The notes under the pieces were generated by a model. That model saw only the letters and a list, made by a program, of their open reading frames with translations. It searched no databases and was not told the origin of the DNA. From Mesorhabditis belari (lineage: Eukaryota; Nematoda; Chromadorea; Rhabditida; Rhabditidae), in NCBI GenBank assembly GCA_958450365.1, contig CAUEEP010000878.1, positions 203,501-267,500 on the forward strand: a stretch of 64,000 bases of DNA, read 5' to 3'. Positions 20,691 through 30,142 of this stretch are shown here, one piece after another. Numbering within the stretch: the first letter of the stretch is position 1; the number at the start of each line of letters is the position of its first letter. The translations under genes were made by a program, and so were the position numbers.

Positions 20691-21761
20691 ATGCCGTTCA
20701 AAATCAAGAATTCTTTGAAGTCATTTCCAATGGAGAAGTTGTGTTTCGATTTGAAGTTGGAAGTGTTGGAGCAAATGGAGCCAAGGGATGCGCTTGAGTT
20801 GGTTAAGGTGAACGAAGGATTCAAAGGGATGCTCGTGAGGGATCCGTCGATCGTTTTAGGAGAGCGCGTCTTCGCGCTTGACTTATTCGGTACGATTTGG
20901 ATCCGTAAGTTTTTCAATTCACCTATAATGGAGCTCAATGCCTCTTCTCACGCTTCTTTCGTCAAGAGGATTCGATCGTGCGATTCCTTGGAGTGCAGGA
21001 TTGAAGAAGAAAAATTGAAGGATCAATACACACTTCTGCACAATTTGAAGTCGGTGAATATTTTGTGCCTGGAAGAGAATTCAAGAGAAGCTCTCAAGAG
21101 ATTCTTCTCAAATGTCCACGCATCGATCAGGAAACAGGCAATACTGAATATCAACCTCGGTGAAGATAAAGATGATCAAATGATCAACGATTTCATGGAG
21201 AATTTCATCATGAGACAACTCAAGGATTGCGAGAAATTTAGGTTTGACAGTAATTCCAAAGATTTATTTCGCTTTTACGACGCCTTTTTGAAGACCGAGA
21301 TCAAAAGCGTTTATATTGTTGACCATTCGGCTAACTACATTGATTGGATGGCTCAACAGATCTTCACCAATGGAATCCCGAGCAAGAACCCTGAGGCTGC
21401 TATCTTGATTTCTACATGTGATGCCTTCCACATGATGGATTCCTCACAATATCCAGGAATACGACAAATCGATGGAGAAAATCGTCTTCGACTTCTCAAA
21501 CAGGCGGTGGATGTTATGGAGGATTTTGGATGGAATGTTTATGATCATTGTCCGGGTGTATATTATGATCATTATGAGGGTCCTGATGGTTCTTATGATT
21601 ATGATGGTTCGGAGGTTTTCAAGGGTTATTTTTTCGGGGGTTTCGAAATGGAAACTTCAGTATTCTGTCGACGTATTGATTCAACCAAGGACTGCGTCTG
21701 CGTGTACGGTTATTTTACGGGCGACTTGGTCTTCTTGGCCTTCTACGTACCGGTCGGTTAA
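20691..21761 (+). CDS. F-box protein, single exon
   Basis: 356 aa from the ATG three nt after a TTTACAG acceptor (trans-splice-like). A frame extending to an upstream TTG is less likely. Residues ~10-55 (KSFPMEKLCFDLKLEVLEQM, PRDALELVKVNEGFKGML) form a typical nematode F-box. F-boxes bind SKP1 and place targets on an SCF ubiquitin ligase. The remaining ~300 residues look like the divergent substrate-binding part of expanded nematode F-box families. They end in a Tyr/Asp/Gly-rich segment near residue 285 (YYDHYEGPDGSYDYDGSE). AATAAA follows at about 21881. Parts were copied to 22.4-22.6 kb (C-terminal) and 43.66-43.86 kb (F-box), so this is the source or best-preserved copy. Confidence 0.85.
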   Translation: MPFKIKNSLKSFPMEKLCFDLKLEVLEQMEPRDALELVKVNEGFKGMLVRDPSIVLGERVFALDLFGTIWIRKFFNSPIMELNASSHASFVKRIRSCDSLECRIEEEKLKDQYTLLHNLKSVNILCLEENSREALKRFFSNVHASIRKQAILNINLGEDKDDQMINDFMENFIMRQLKDCEKFRFDSNSKDLFRFYDAFLKTEIKSVYIVDHSANYIDWMAQQIFTNGIPSKNPEAAILISTCDAFHMMDSSQYPGIRQIDGENRLRLLKQAVDVMEDFGWNVYDHCPGVYYDHYEGPDGSYDYDGSEVFKGYFFGGFEMETSVFCRRIDSTKDCVCVYGYFTGDLVFLAFYVPVG

Positions 21762-22026
21762 AATGAACACTCTTTGATGATTAATTGTATCTTTTAGCCG
21801 CTTTCTATTGTTTCCATTTTTTGAATTGACAGATTATTGGTGTTTTATCTGTTATATTATTGGTGCCTTTCCATTATTCAGAATAAAGTTTTAAAATCTT
21901 TTGTGAAATGAAAAGAAAATGATTTGATATTATCCGTACTTTTTAGAAGCCTAATTGATTGTGAAAGTATCAGTGCGGTTATTCCTTTAGACAAGTCTTC
22001 GTGAAGCGGCAACGGCTTTTCGCAAA

Positions 22027-22177
22027 ATGCCATCAAAGACCTGCAAAGACATCGATTCGAAAAACTCCAAAGCTACGGTTAGGGATTTTTTTGTTTATAA
22101 CATGCGTATTGATTGTTTCTTTTTAGGGATCTTTCTCGGGACCATCGTTGAACCTCGACTCGACGTCAGAATGCTGA
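22027..22177 (+). CDS. Putative 33-aa two-exon ORF, unrecognised
   Basis: Exon 22027-22077 (MPSKTCKDIDSKNSKAT) joins in phase 0 through a gttagg...ttttag intron to 22127-22177 (GSFSGPSLNLDSTSEC, stop). The frame stays open upstream of the ATG to an acceptor near 21990, so it may be a fragment of a larger gene. No domain is recognised. It lies beside the gene-fragment mosaic and may be another captured piece. Confidence 0.25.
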
Positions 22178-22379
22178 CCTCGCCAACTGACCCCAATGCC
22201 AATCTGATTTTAGAAGACTTGAATAAATTGTTATTGTTGTTTTGTTTTAAAATATAAGGCTTTAAAACCTGAAACCTTCTCAATTTTCCTCAAAAAAGTT
22301 GGGAGATCTTTTGAAATCAGTCTCTTGATTTCACCGCTTTTACTACGACGTCTTGTTGAAGACTGAGATCTAAAACTTT

Positions 22380-22645
22380 TAGATTGTTGACCATTCAGCT
22401 AACAACATTCATTGGATTGGTCAACAGATCGTCACCAATGGAATCCCGAGCAAGAACCCTGAGGCTGCTAGCTTGATTTTTACAGGTAATGCCTTCCACA
22501 GGATGGATTCCTCACAATATCCAGGAATACGACGAATCGATGGAGAGAATCGTCTTCGACTTCTCAAACAGGCGCAAGATGTTATGAACAATTTTATTGG
22601 TTTTGATGGTTCTAAGGTTTTCGAACATGGAAAGCTCAATATTCC
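22380..22645 (+). pseudogene. Copied F-box gene fragment (C-terminal part)
   Basis: Closely matches 21315-21670 of the intact F-box gene (shared runs such as tggaatcccgagcaagaacc and gatggattcctcacaatatc). It has substitutions and an internal deletion of the Tyr/Asp-rich region. It starts and stops mid-gene and fuses directly to a homeobox-gene fragment at about 22646, at a shared ctgtcg microhomology. Confidence 0.9.
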
Positions 22646-22946
22646 GTCGACTGTCGCTCTAACTCGTATATCTGCCGTCCGGTGAATGTGGTCCTCGCCT
22701 TTTTCTTTGAAGACTTTGTACTTGTTTTTTACTCGAAGAAATTGTAGGTTTTCCTTTCAAAAATTGATCAATCACTTGATTCTGCCGTCGTTTCAATGAC
22801 GTCAAGAAGCTTTTCAATTGAGGAATCGGTGTTTTCTCTGGGGAATTCGAGGAGTATATCTAAAATTTACAAGCTCTGAATCACTATGATAGTTCTTTGT
22901 CAACCTAAATCGGAAAATCTATGTTAGTTTCTTTATTTCATCTAGA
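22646..22946 (-). pseudogene. Copied homeobox gene fragment
   Basis: Closely matches 16307-16622, in the same orientation. It covers the first half of the homeodomain exon, intron 2, the exon with the FSIEKLL motif, and the start of intron 1. The copy lacks 20 nt spanning the intron 2 acceptor (deletion between two ttttcct repeats) and has no helix 3, so it cannot encode a functional homeodomain. Confidence 0.92.
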
Positions 22947-23024
22947 ACATCTGCGCAAATTCGCGTTTCAAAACGTGCCTAAATTCGCTTTTGAAGATCG
23001 CAAATTAAACTATAAACAACGTGA

Positions 23025-23215
23025 TTTGAGGAAAACTCTAATTGTATTGGTGCTTTAATTATTGATAAAACAAAACTGAATAGCGGTTACCAAGAATTAG
23101 CACTCAACCTGATAACTTCTGCTTCTGAACTTATCATTGCTTTAATGCAAAAACTTACCATTCCATTCCTTGAATCGATAATGTGAGAGTTAAACCCGCA
23201 AGACCCTAATGTCTA
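23025..23215 (+). repeat. Copied fragment of a PDZ-gene intron
   Basis: Matches 11826-12015 (ctctaattgtattggtgctt, cctgataacttctgcttctg) with a few differences. In the source this is the end of intron 3, just before exon 4; here the exon is absent. Confidence 0.9.
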
Positions 23216-23216
23216 T

Positions 23217-23376
23217 CCTACGTTTTCGCAGAAGCTCTCAACACTCAAATCCCCCACAAGATCTCATCGTTAGCTACATTTTCCGACCCCACATCGATAG
23301 GTTCTACTAAGCGCTTTTCGAGATTTCGAGCAATTTAGGCGACGCTCAGGGTGCACTACTATTAGAGAAAATACGG
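23217..23376. mobile_element. Half copy of the 12.5-kb MITE
   Basis: Matches 12520-12674 (gctacattttccgaccccac, tgcactactattagagaaaa), ending in the same terminal repeat. The left terminus is missing. It directly follows the copied PDZ intron, as in the donor locus but with ~500 bp omitted. Confidence 0.85.
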
Positions 23377-23929
23377 TAGCTATTTTCCTGAATTTTTGAG
23401 AGAAATATCATTCCTTTGTGTTTGAAGTTTTTACATAAAATTTGATTGATTTGGTAAGTATCTATTTGCCGTATCTATTTAAGTATCTATTTAAGTATCT
23501 ATTAAAATGGTACTGCATAGTACTAATAGAGTAAATAAAAAGTATTCCTAGGATGAATAATGAACTTTAAAATACAGTTTAATTCAAACACTCTAAACGT
23601 TTTTAGTTCAATGTATGTGTTAAAAATGTCTTCCATAGTAGACAGCTTGTCTGAATTGCTCATCGCAGCGTAGAGTATCGTAGTTGGGAAAATCGCCAAA
23701 ACTATATATTTTTGTGGTGTTGTTAACTGCTTTTAATTTTTCAGTGAAGCGCTTTCAGATTCAGGTGCGTTTCGGTCTAATTTTACTTTAATTTAACACT
23801 TCGGATCTAACCAATTCTATAGCATTAAACAGGGTTGGCAAAGAAGATTATATCAGAGATCTTGGCGCCCGTATTTTCCCACCTTTCAATTTCTCCAATC
23901 ACCTTGAAATTGTATGTCGTGTCAAGAGT
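23377..23929. other. Intergenic, no supported gene
   Basis: Contains a short taagtatctatt repeat at 23455-23505 and no exon-like sequence that I could support. Confidence 0.35.
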
Positions 23930-24114
23930 TCTTTGATTCAAAGGAGCCGGTTTGGTACTTGAAGCAGATCCAAAATCTTGCTAATCAATGGCAGAAGATC
24001 GTAGAGAATGACGGACTTTACGTCGAAGAGTGAAAGTTGTTGTCTTTGTTCATTATTTGCGAATAAAAATTGAATTTTTCTGCAAATGATCGTGGACTTT
24101 TTTTAATCACCTAA
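23930..24114 (+). mobile_element. Mariner 3' fragment
   Basis: Reads DSKEPVWYLKQIQNLANQWQ then KIVENDGLYVEE and a stop, the typical mariner transposase tail. The end is aatcacctaa before a TA. The 5' side is truncated. Confidence 0.75.
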
Positions 24115-24707
24115 TAAACAGAAATTTTGTAATTGTTTCGACGCTGTTTTCGAAAGTGATTTGAATATTTCAAAACTATAAGAGAGCTTATTGAGAGATG
24201 AACGCTGATTTCAAAAGCAATTCCAGTTTTCAAAAGACTCTTTTCAACTTTTGCTGTCTAAAATTTGTTGTTCATTTTCGATTCTAGGACCGATTTTTCT
24301 TGCAAAAGATCAACATCAACTTTTTATCTAAATATTTTTAAATTCTGGTAGTTGCTCAATGTTGCATTTGAAAATGAAAAAATTCAGCTCTAAAGAAGGA
24401 CTAATAGTCGAGGATTCAATTCCCTCTCGGGAAATCTACTTTTTCTTATCAATTCCTTTCTTTGCTTTATTATTGTCTAATATGTACTTAATAGTTGAAT
24501 GGTTTCTTTCCGAACACTCGAACCAAAACTCAAACCAAAAAGCTGTGCAAATTGAACACTAGGCTTTTTCAGACTTTCCAAAGCTTTTTAACATCAAAAA
24601 TTTGCTCATCATGTGACAATATTTTCCGATTTGTGTAAGCCGAACTTTGGGGTTGAAATTTTCAATGCTATAAATATTGAAGAGGAAGCCGGAAATCAGA
24701 TCTCAAA
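24115..24707. other. Upstream region of the TSP1 gene
   Basis: AT-rich. No exon or element recognised, and no clear trans-splice acceptor adjoins the ATG at 24708. Confidence 0.35.
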
Positions 24708-27700
24708 ATGCTGCAACGGAGTGTGCTTTTGATTGTTTTCAGCGGTTTGTTTTTTAGAAACATTGTTGTTGTTTTGTTTTTCAACAAAAGTCTTATTAGT
24801 TTACGATTTAGAAAGCAGCACAAAAGTTTCCTTAAAAGTTCTTAAAAGGAGGACTCCTTCACAAAGTTCATTCAAAATTTCAGTGGGTTCTGTGGGGGCA
24901 ATTGGCGATCTTTGGCCTCCTTGTGAAGATCCAGTGACTCCTTGCTGTGATAACTGCTTTCAAATTGCTGGCGGTTTGTTTTTATCTACAATTTCTTTAG
25001 TTCTGTCGAATTTTCTATAATTTCCTTATACAAGCTACAGTAATCAGAAATAAACGTTTTTCAAACTCCCCTGAAATGATTTTCAGTGGATCTTTAGGAG
25101 AGCCTGTTTTCTGATTTAATTCCTATGCTTTTCCAGGAGCTTGGTCTAAGTGGAACGACTACACATCGTGCTCGAAGACTTGTGGCTATTTCGGGAAGAA
25201 GGTTCAACGGAGAACCTGCGATTCGTGGGGGTTCGGATGCCCTTGCACGTGGGTTAACTCCAATAAAAGCTCTTTAAAAGCTCTTTTTTCAAAATTCTGC
25301 ATTGATAAATCACTGAGCACAAGAAATAGCCTCCTCGTTTAATGATTTCAATTACAGAGGACCCTATTCCCGATTAGTACCCTGTTCACCGACTCCTTGT
25401 CCTAGGGCTCCCGAATGCATGGCTCCGTATAAAAAAGTCGGTCAAATACCGTAAATACTGTAATAGTACCCCACCCCCATAATGACGGTGCGGAGTGTTG
25501 TGTAGTCTAGCTTTGAACGAGTTTTTCTCGACACTGGTTTATGCTACAATGCGCGCTTAAGTATCAAAAAATAGCCCTGAATTTCAGCTATTTTTTTGAT
25601 ACCAAAGACGCATTTTTGAAAGTACGGGCGCTTTGAAAAAAATGAAATACTAAAAAACTTTTGCGGCTACGCGACTGTACGAGGGGGGTGGGGTACTATT
25701 ACAGTATTTACGGTAGCTAAAATAGTGCTATACTGTAAGAAAATTTAAACAACATTCCTTAGAGATTTCCTTTTTTTAGTACAAAGCGGCCTCGGGCCAA
25801 TTTCTTTGTGGAAATGTGACGAACGCAGAGGATTACGTGGCCCCTGCTTGTTTCGGTTTCGGTGGTTGGGTTGGACCTATCAACTGTTTCCCGTGTCCGA
25901 TTGGCGGTGAATTCAACTTAAGCACAAAATTCAAATATCGTAAAAGCTGTAATATTGGGTTGTCCAGTTATGAATGCGCGTTTTTTACTATTTTGTAAAT
26001 TTCTCAAGATACCGAAATCAAGAAAAAGATATATATAAGAAAAAACATAAAAGGTATTATTCGAAAGCTGAAGACCTCCTCTACATTTTGATATAAAAGT
26101 TTTGGAATTTGTTCAGCTTTTGGGCAAATTGACTGCACAGAAGAAGAGGTGGCCAAAAAATGGAAGGGTGCTTTTGGATCAAGTTTTGGTTGCGCTCAAA
26201 TTGAGTTAACCGTTTGATGTTTGACCAATAGATATATCGGTACAACTTTTTTTTAAAATATAACAATTTCAGAGCATCTTTACCATTCTTTTCTTTTCTA
26301 GGCGGTTATTTTACACCATAAAACTTGAGGAATAGCTAAGCTGGAATGGGTTTTTTCGAAAACGACCTCTCCCTTTGTGCAGTCAATTTCCGAAAAAGTT
26401 GAATGAATTCAAAAACTTTTTTATTCCAAAATGTAGAGGAGATCTTCAGCTTTCGAATGATATATAACACTCATATACATCTGTTCGATATCTTGAGAAA
26501 TTTACAAAATAGTAAAAACGCGCATTCATAACTGGACAACCCAATAGTAGCCCCCACTCTCTAATAGTGACCTCCCCAATCCCCCTAGAGAATCAGCGAA
26601 AAAATAATGCCCCCAGGACTACTATTACAGCTTTTACGGCATTTAAATTGTACATGGCAAACAAAAAAATTTGTGACGTTCAAATTTTGAGAGACTCAGA
26701 ATTTCCAATTTCGTTTTGACCGCCAATTGATCTATCAGGGTGTAAAGAAAATAATTCGTGTTTATTAATCAAAACTATTTATTTGAAAGAAAAACACTCA
26801 AACAAGCAAAGATCAATCGGTAAGGTATTCTCTATTTTTATCAATGACTTCTTCTCATCTTCTGCGCCGCAGATCCCGGATCGCATCGTCGAATTCAAAC
26901 GGTTCTTTTGATCCAAGCCTTATCAGAAGTTAAAATAGGCGTGGAGCTTATTTATAAATTGCGCATGATTATCAAACTGTACATCTCCCAAGAAGTGTTT
27001 CAACGTCCGAAATAAAAAACAATCTGACGGTGCAAGATCGTGAGGCAAAATTTTCCAACCTAGCTCCTCGATTCTTTTATGAGTGGCTTTTGCAGTGTAG
27101 GGTTTAGCAAAAATCGGACTCTTGACGATTTGATCCCCAATTTCTTTAAAGCTTCGTTAACTCTTACTAATTGCTTTGAGTAAAGGTCTGCATCGACTGT
27201 TTGTCTAGGTTTTAGCACTTCACAATGCACCAATCCTTTCGAGTTCCACCATAAACAGAGCATGATCTTCGATCCATGGATATCGGGCTTGGGGGTGGTT
27301 TGTGGGGCTTCACCAGCAAATAGCCATTGATTTTTTTGGAGTGACATTGTCTTAACTGATCCAAGCCTCATCAGAAGTTAAGTTTCCGCCGAAAAAAATA
27401 GCTTGATTTGCACTTTCGAAGCAAGATGGAGCACACGGTGACACGAGCTATAACGTGAGGCAAAAATTTCCAACGTAACTCCTCAATTCTTTTATGAGTG
27501 CCTTTTGCCGTGTGGGGTTCAGCGTTATCGTGTCACACGGTGGCACGAGCTATTTTGTTACCTTGGGTCAGCTCAAGTGGAACCCATTTTTCATGCCGAA
27601 CCTTTCCCAAGTTGATGCAAATGGTTTTCAATTGTCACATGGCTAATGTTGAAAAATTCTCCTAATTCTCAAAGAGTAATGCGAGATCAAATTCAATAGC

Positions 27701-29649
27701 ATTGAGCAAATCGTTATCTGAGATTTCTAGAGGGCGTCCAGTATGTGGCTTATCGTAGAGGCTTTCGTTGCCGTCTCAAAAAAGCTGAAGCCATCTACGA
27801 CACAGACTTTCACTGATACAATCATCTCTAAAAGCTTTGACAGGTGAACGGTGAGATTCAGCAGGGGTTTTTCCTCGTTTAAAATCGTAGAGCATAACAG
27901 CTCAAAGCACGAACTTTTTGTCATACATTTTTTTGCAGTAAAAACCACTAGCGAATGATTATAAAAGTAGCAAGTGTGTAGTTTATTTTTGTTCAAAACA
28001 TGACGTAAGCAAACACTTGGAAAATTGCCAGCATCGGGAAATTCGAAGGGCGCATTATCAGGTTGGTAAAAAAAGAAATGCGCGTTTTCGTTAAAAGTTT
28101 ATTTTATTATAAAAACAAGATAACAATACATTAATCCAAAAGGTATTCGCCATCTGCATCAATGACTTGTCGCCAACGTTCACGCAGAGAATCAATGGCC
28201 TGATCAATGGCTTCCTTCAATGCGTCGTTGTCGATGATTTGAGGTCGACTCCCGTGTTTTTGGTCTTCCAAGCTTTCGTCGCCGTCTCGGAAGCGCTGGA
28301 ACCATCGTTTACACTGACTTTCGGATAGAGCATCTTTGTCAAACACTTGAGATAGAGCGCGATGAGCTTCAGCAGCCGATTTGCCTTGCTTAAATTCATA
28401 CCACAAGCAGGCCCGCAAGCGAAATTTTTGGTCCGACATTTTCTAAGCACTCTTTCTTGTAAAAAAACAAAGTAAACATAGACAAATTATATATGAAACG
28501 ATGCGCAAGAACACGCTCTTCCCAATAGAATAAACTATTTTAACATCTTTTACTGTGAATAAAATACAAATCAACAAACACGACGCTCATTTCTTTTTAC
28601 CAACCTAATATTTTCTTTACACCCTGATAGTATATTGGTCAAGTTTAAGGAGTTTTAAAGAGTTTAAGGCCGGTCGTTGATATTTTGCTGCTTCTAACAT
28701 ATTTCGAAGAATGTTTCAGGCGTTTGGTCAGCTTGGTCTAACGTCGGTCAATGCTCGGCGACGTGTGGCCTTTGTGGAAAGGTGAACCAAACGAGAACTT
28801 GTCAATCAACAAGCTATGGATGTCCATGCACGTAAGGGATCGATATTTGGCATTTTTCATTTCATCAAAACATTACGAATTTGTATTACAATCGGAGCTG
28901 CTGTAATAGTTATTAATCCTTGAATTCAGCGGCCCCACCTTTCAACAATTCACTTGCCCCAAGGTGCCCTGTCCAGCAGTGCCGAAATGTTGTGGTGGGA
29001 ATCTTGTGGTAAGCGTTAAACCTTATCAGTTTCAGAAAAATATAATAACTAACAGAGCAAAATGCTTAGGTTAAAAATATGGTCACAAACACCTCACAAT
29101 GTGGCCTTCAATTGGCTCCAGCTCAAGTTCTCCATCCACTCGTTTGTCCGACGGTTTATTTTGAAATCATTCAAATGAGACTCAAATTTTAGACTACAAC
29201 CTCAACAACTCCACCACGTTTGTTTTAAAATGAGCAATTTTAAGTTCAATCATTTGTTTAGCTTGTGCCGGGGGTTGCGCTCAAAACTTGGCCACATTCA
29301 AGAGGGCTGGCGATGACGGGACTTTGACTTTTACCTACTCGTAAGATTTTTTACTTATTGCAGTCACGTAGAGCAGAAAAAGGCAAGTTTTGCTAAAACC
29401 GCAAAACTATTATAGAATCTTTATCTGTACAAACATTTTAGCACTGATGCCGCCGGGTGCATGACCGCCAAATACCTCTGTCACTTTACGCCAAAGGTCC
29501 AAGTGAGTTGAATGAAAAATTTTTGAGAATACGTATTATAACTCTTGAAAATTTGCCTAAATTGAATTCAGGTCTACTTTGCCATAAGATATACAAACGC
29601 CACGTATTTCGTCGACACGCACGAGAGCTTTGGACGACCGGTGAGTTAG
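24708..29649 (+). CDS. Secreted protein with two TSP1 repeats and a C6-like tail
   Basis: Twelve exons with matching phases: 24708-24744, 24884-24973, 25137-25248, 25358-25436, 25780-25906, 28720-28831, 28930-29008, 29070-29153, 29193-29217, 29262-29340, 29442-29502, 29572-29649; about 320 aa. The N-terminus is a signal peptide (MLQRSVLLIVFSVGSVGA). Two thrombospondin type 1 repeats follow (WSKWNDYTSCSKTCGYFGKK and WSAWSNVGQCSATCGLCGKV, each ending GCPCTGP). Then come a TTTSTTPP linker and a Cys-containing segment (CAGGCAQNLATFKRAGDDG ... AAGCMTAKYLCHF) resembling the nematode C6 domain. The protein is probably extracellular. Each TSP1 unit has exons of exactly 112 and 79 nt, indicating exon duplication. 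Intron 4 holds a MITE and intron 5 a stack of insertions. The GTGAGTTAG end can be read as a stop (29647-29649) or as a donor to an unseen exon. Confidence 0.85.
25449..25713. mobile_element. MITE in TSP1-gene intron 4
   Basis: TA-flanked inverted ends ccgtaaatactgtaatagta / tactattacagtatttacgg, followed by cccacccc / ggggtgggg. Its right-hand cgcgactgtacg block also occurs at 58919-59012 and 59886-60030, so those belong to the same family. Confidence 0.85.
25938..26641. mobile_element. MITE split by a second MITE
   Basis: The left fragment atcgtaaaagctgtaa and right fragment actattacagcttttacggc are facing termini. The original element is interrupted at a TA by the 590-bp insertion at 25955-26544. 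Confidence 0.75.
25955..26544. mobile_element. Long-TIR mariner-type MITE, copy 1
   Basis: TA-flanked ends ttgggttgtccagttatgaa / ttcataactggacaacccaa. The inverted arms extend inward for over 200 bp with decreasing similarity (gaagaagaggtggcc / ctctccctttgtgcag). A second copy is at 50241-50806. No transposase is encoded. Confidence 0.9.
28058..28608 (-). mobile_element. Internally deleted mariner, copy A
   Basis: TA-flanked ends tcaggttggtaaaaaaagaa / ttctttttaccaacctaa. It is inserted near the transposase-start end of the mariner at 26735-28627. It is a close sister of the copy at 39135-39717, with near-identical 5' UTR, start region and 3' end. It contains the ORF at 28131-28439. Confidence 0.93.
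28131..28439 (-). CDS. Mariner-derived ORF: DNA-binding domain fused to C-terminal tail
   Basis: 102 aa. Residues 1-70 are the mariner N-terminal helix-turn-helix region (MSDQKFRLRACLWYEFKQGK ... QCKRWFQRFRDGDESLEDQK), then GSRPQIID. This joins directly to the transposase C-terminus (SLRERWRQVIDADGEYLLD). The DD34D catalytic core has been deleted in frame. A full mariner transposase is ~340 aa. The frame is free of stops from ATG to the native stop. By analogy with other truncated transposases it could occupy transposon ends and inhibit transposition; this is inference. Confidence 0.85.
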   Translation of the reverse strand: MSDQKFRLRACLWYEFKQGKSAAEAHRALSQVFDKDALSESQCKRWFQRFRDGDESLEDQKHGSRPQIIDNDALKEAIDQAIDSLRERWRQVIDADGEYLLD

Positions 29650-29732
29650 TCAATCAGAGCTCGAAAAGGCAAAAAGGTTTTAATCGAAAATTTCGCTGGT
29701 GATATTGCTGTTGTTGATATTCTTCCTCAACA

Positions 29733-30142
29733 CTAGGTCAGATCTAAAACTTGGAGAGTATCAGGGAATTTTGCTTTGAAAAGCAATGGCATATCTAGAG
29801 AAGTAGGGAAAAACAAGGCAAGATCTGCATGTCCAATTGGGGCAACTTGTGCCGCAGCCCTGACAGCAAGATTTCCAGTACGAGTCTCAGTGCTCTCGAT
29901 AAATTTCTGAGCTGACCAACGCATGCGACCATACTTTTGGCACGAGCATCTTGTTCTGGCGGTAAAATTTGTGACATTTTCCGTCCCCTGAATGTTTCTC
30001 CCTTTTCCGGCAGTTTTTCCACCAAGTGCCCAACCACAAAGGTGACAATGTTGTATTGACAATGTTGAAGAAGCAATTCCAGCTGTTCGAATTCCACCAG
30101 AAGATACTTGGGCTTCGAGATAACTTCCTCCTTCTCCGACAT
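29733..30142 (-). pseudogene. Cys-rich protein gene broken by a 14-bp duplication
   Basis: The ATG at 30142 follows a TTTCAG acceptor by 8 nt. The first frame reads MSEKEEVISKPKYLLVEFEQ through LLLQHC and then drifts. A direct repeat of caacattgtca offset by 14 nt (about 30048-30075) shifts the frame. The other frame continues naturally as HLCGWALGGKTAGKGRN ... ARTRCSCQKYGRMRWSAQKF ... RTGNLAVRAAAQVAP to a TAG at 29733. A C-x2-C ... C-x-C pattern followed by RWSAQ and GN resembles a cysteine motif I recall from uncharacterised, possibly transposon-related, animal proteins; family assignment is weak. The 3' end approaches the TSP1 gene tail to tail. Confidence 0.5.

Larger units (their letters stand above)
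26735..28627 (-). mobile_element. Degenerate full-length mariner carrying an inserted mariner
   Basis: TA-flanked ends tcagggtgtaaagaaaat / attttctttacaccctga. Without the 551-bp insertion at 28058-28608 and its TA duplication it is ~1.34 kb, normal mariner length. The minus strand shows scattered pieces: an N-terminal domain near 27996-27700 in broken frames, then WLFAGEAPQTTPKPDIHGSK and LCLWWNSKGLVHCEVLKP (27371-27060, usual WWD changed to WWN), then HDLAPSDCFLF. A local duplication (27030-27110 versus 27450-27530) adds damage. Not functional. Confidence 0.85.

Noticed and set aside
22421..22685. Independent small gene at 22473-22685
   Set aside because: It is the copied F-box fragment fused to the antisense homeobox fragment, not a separate gene.
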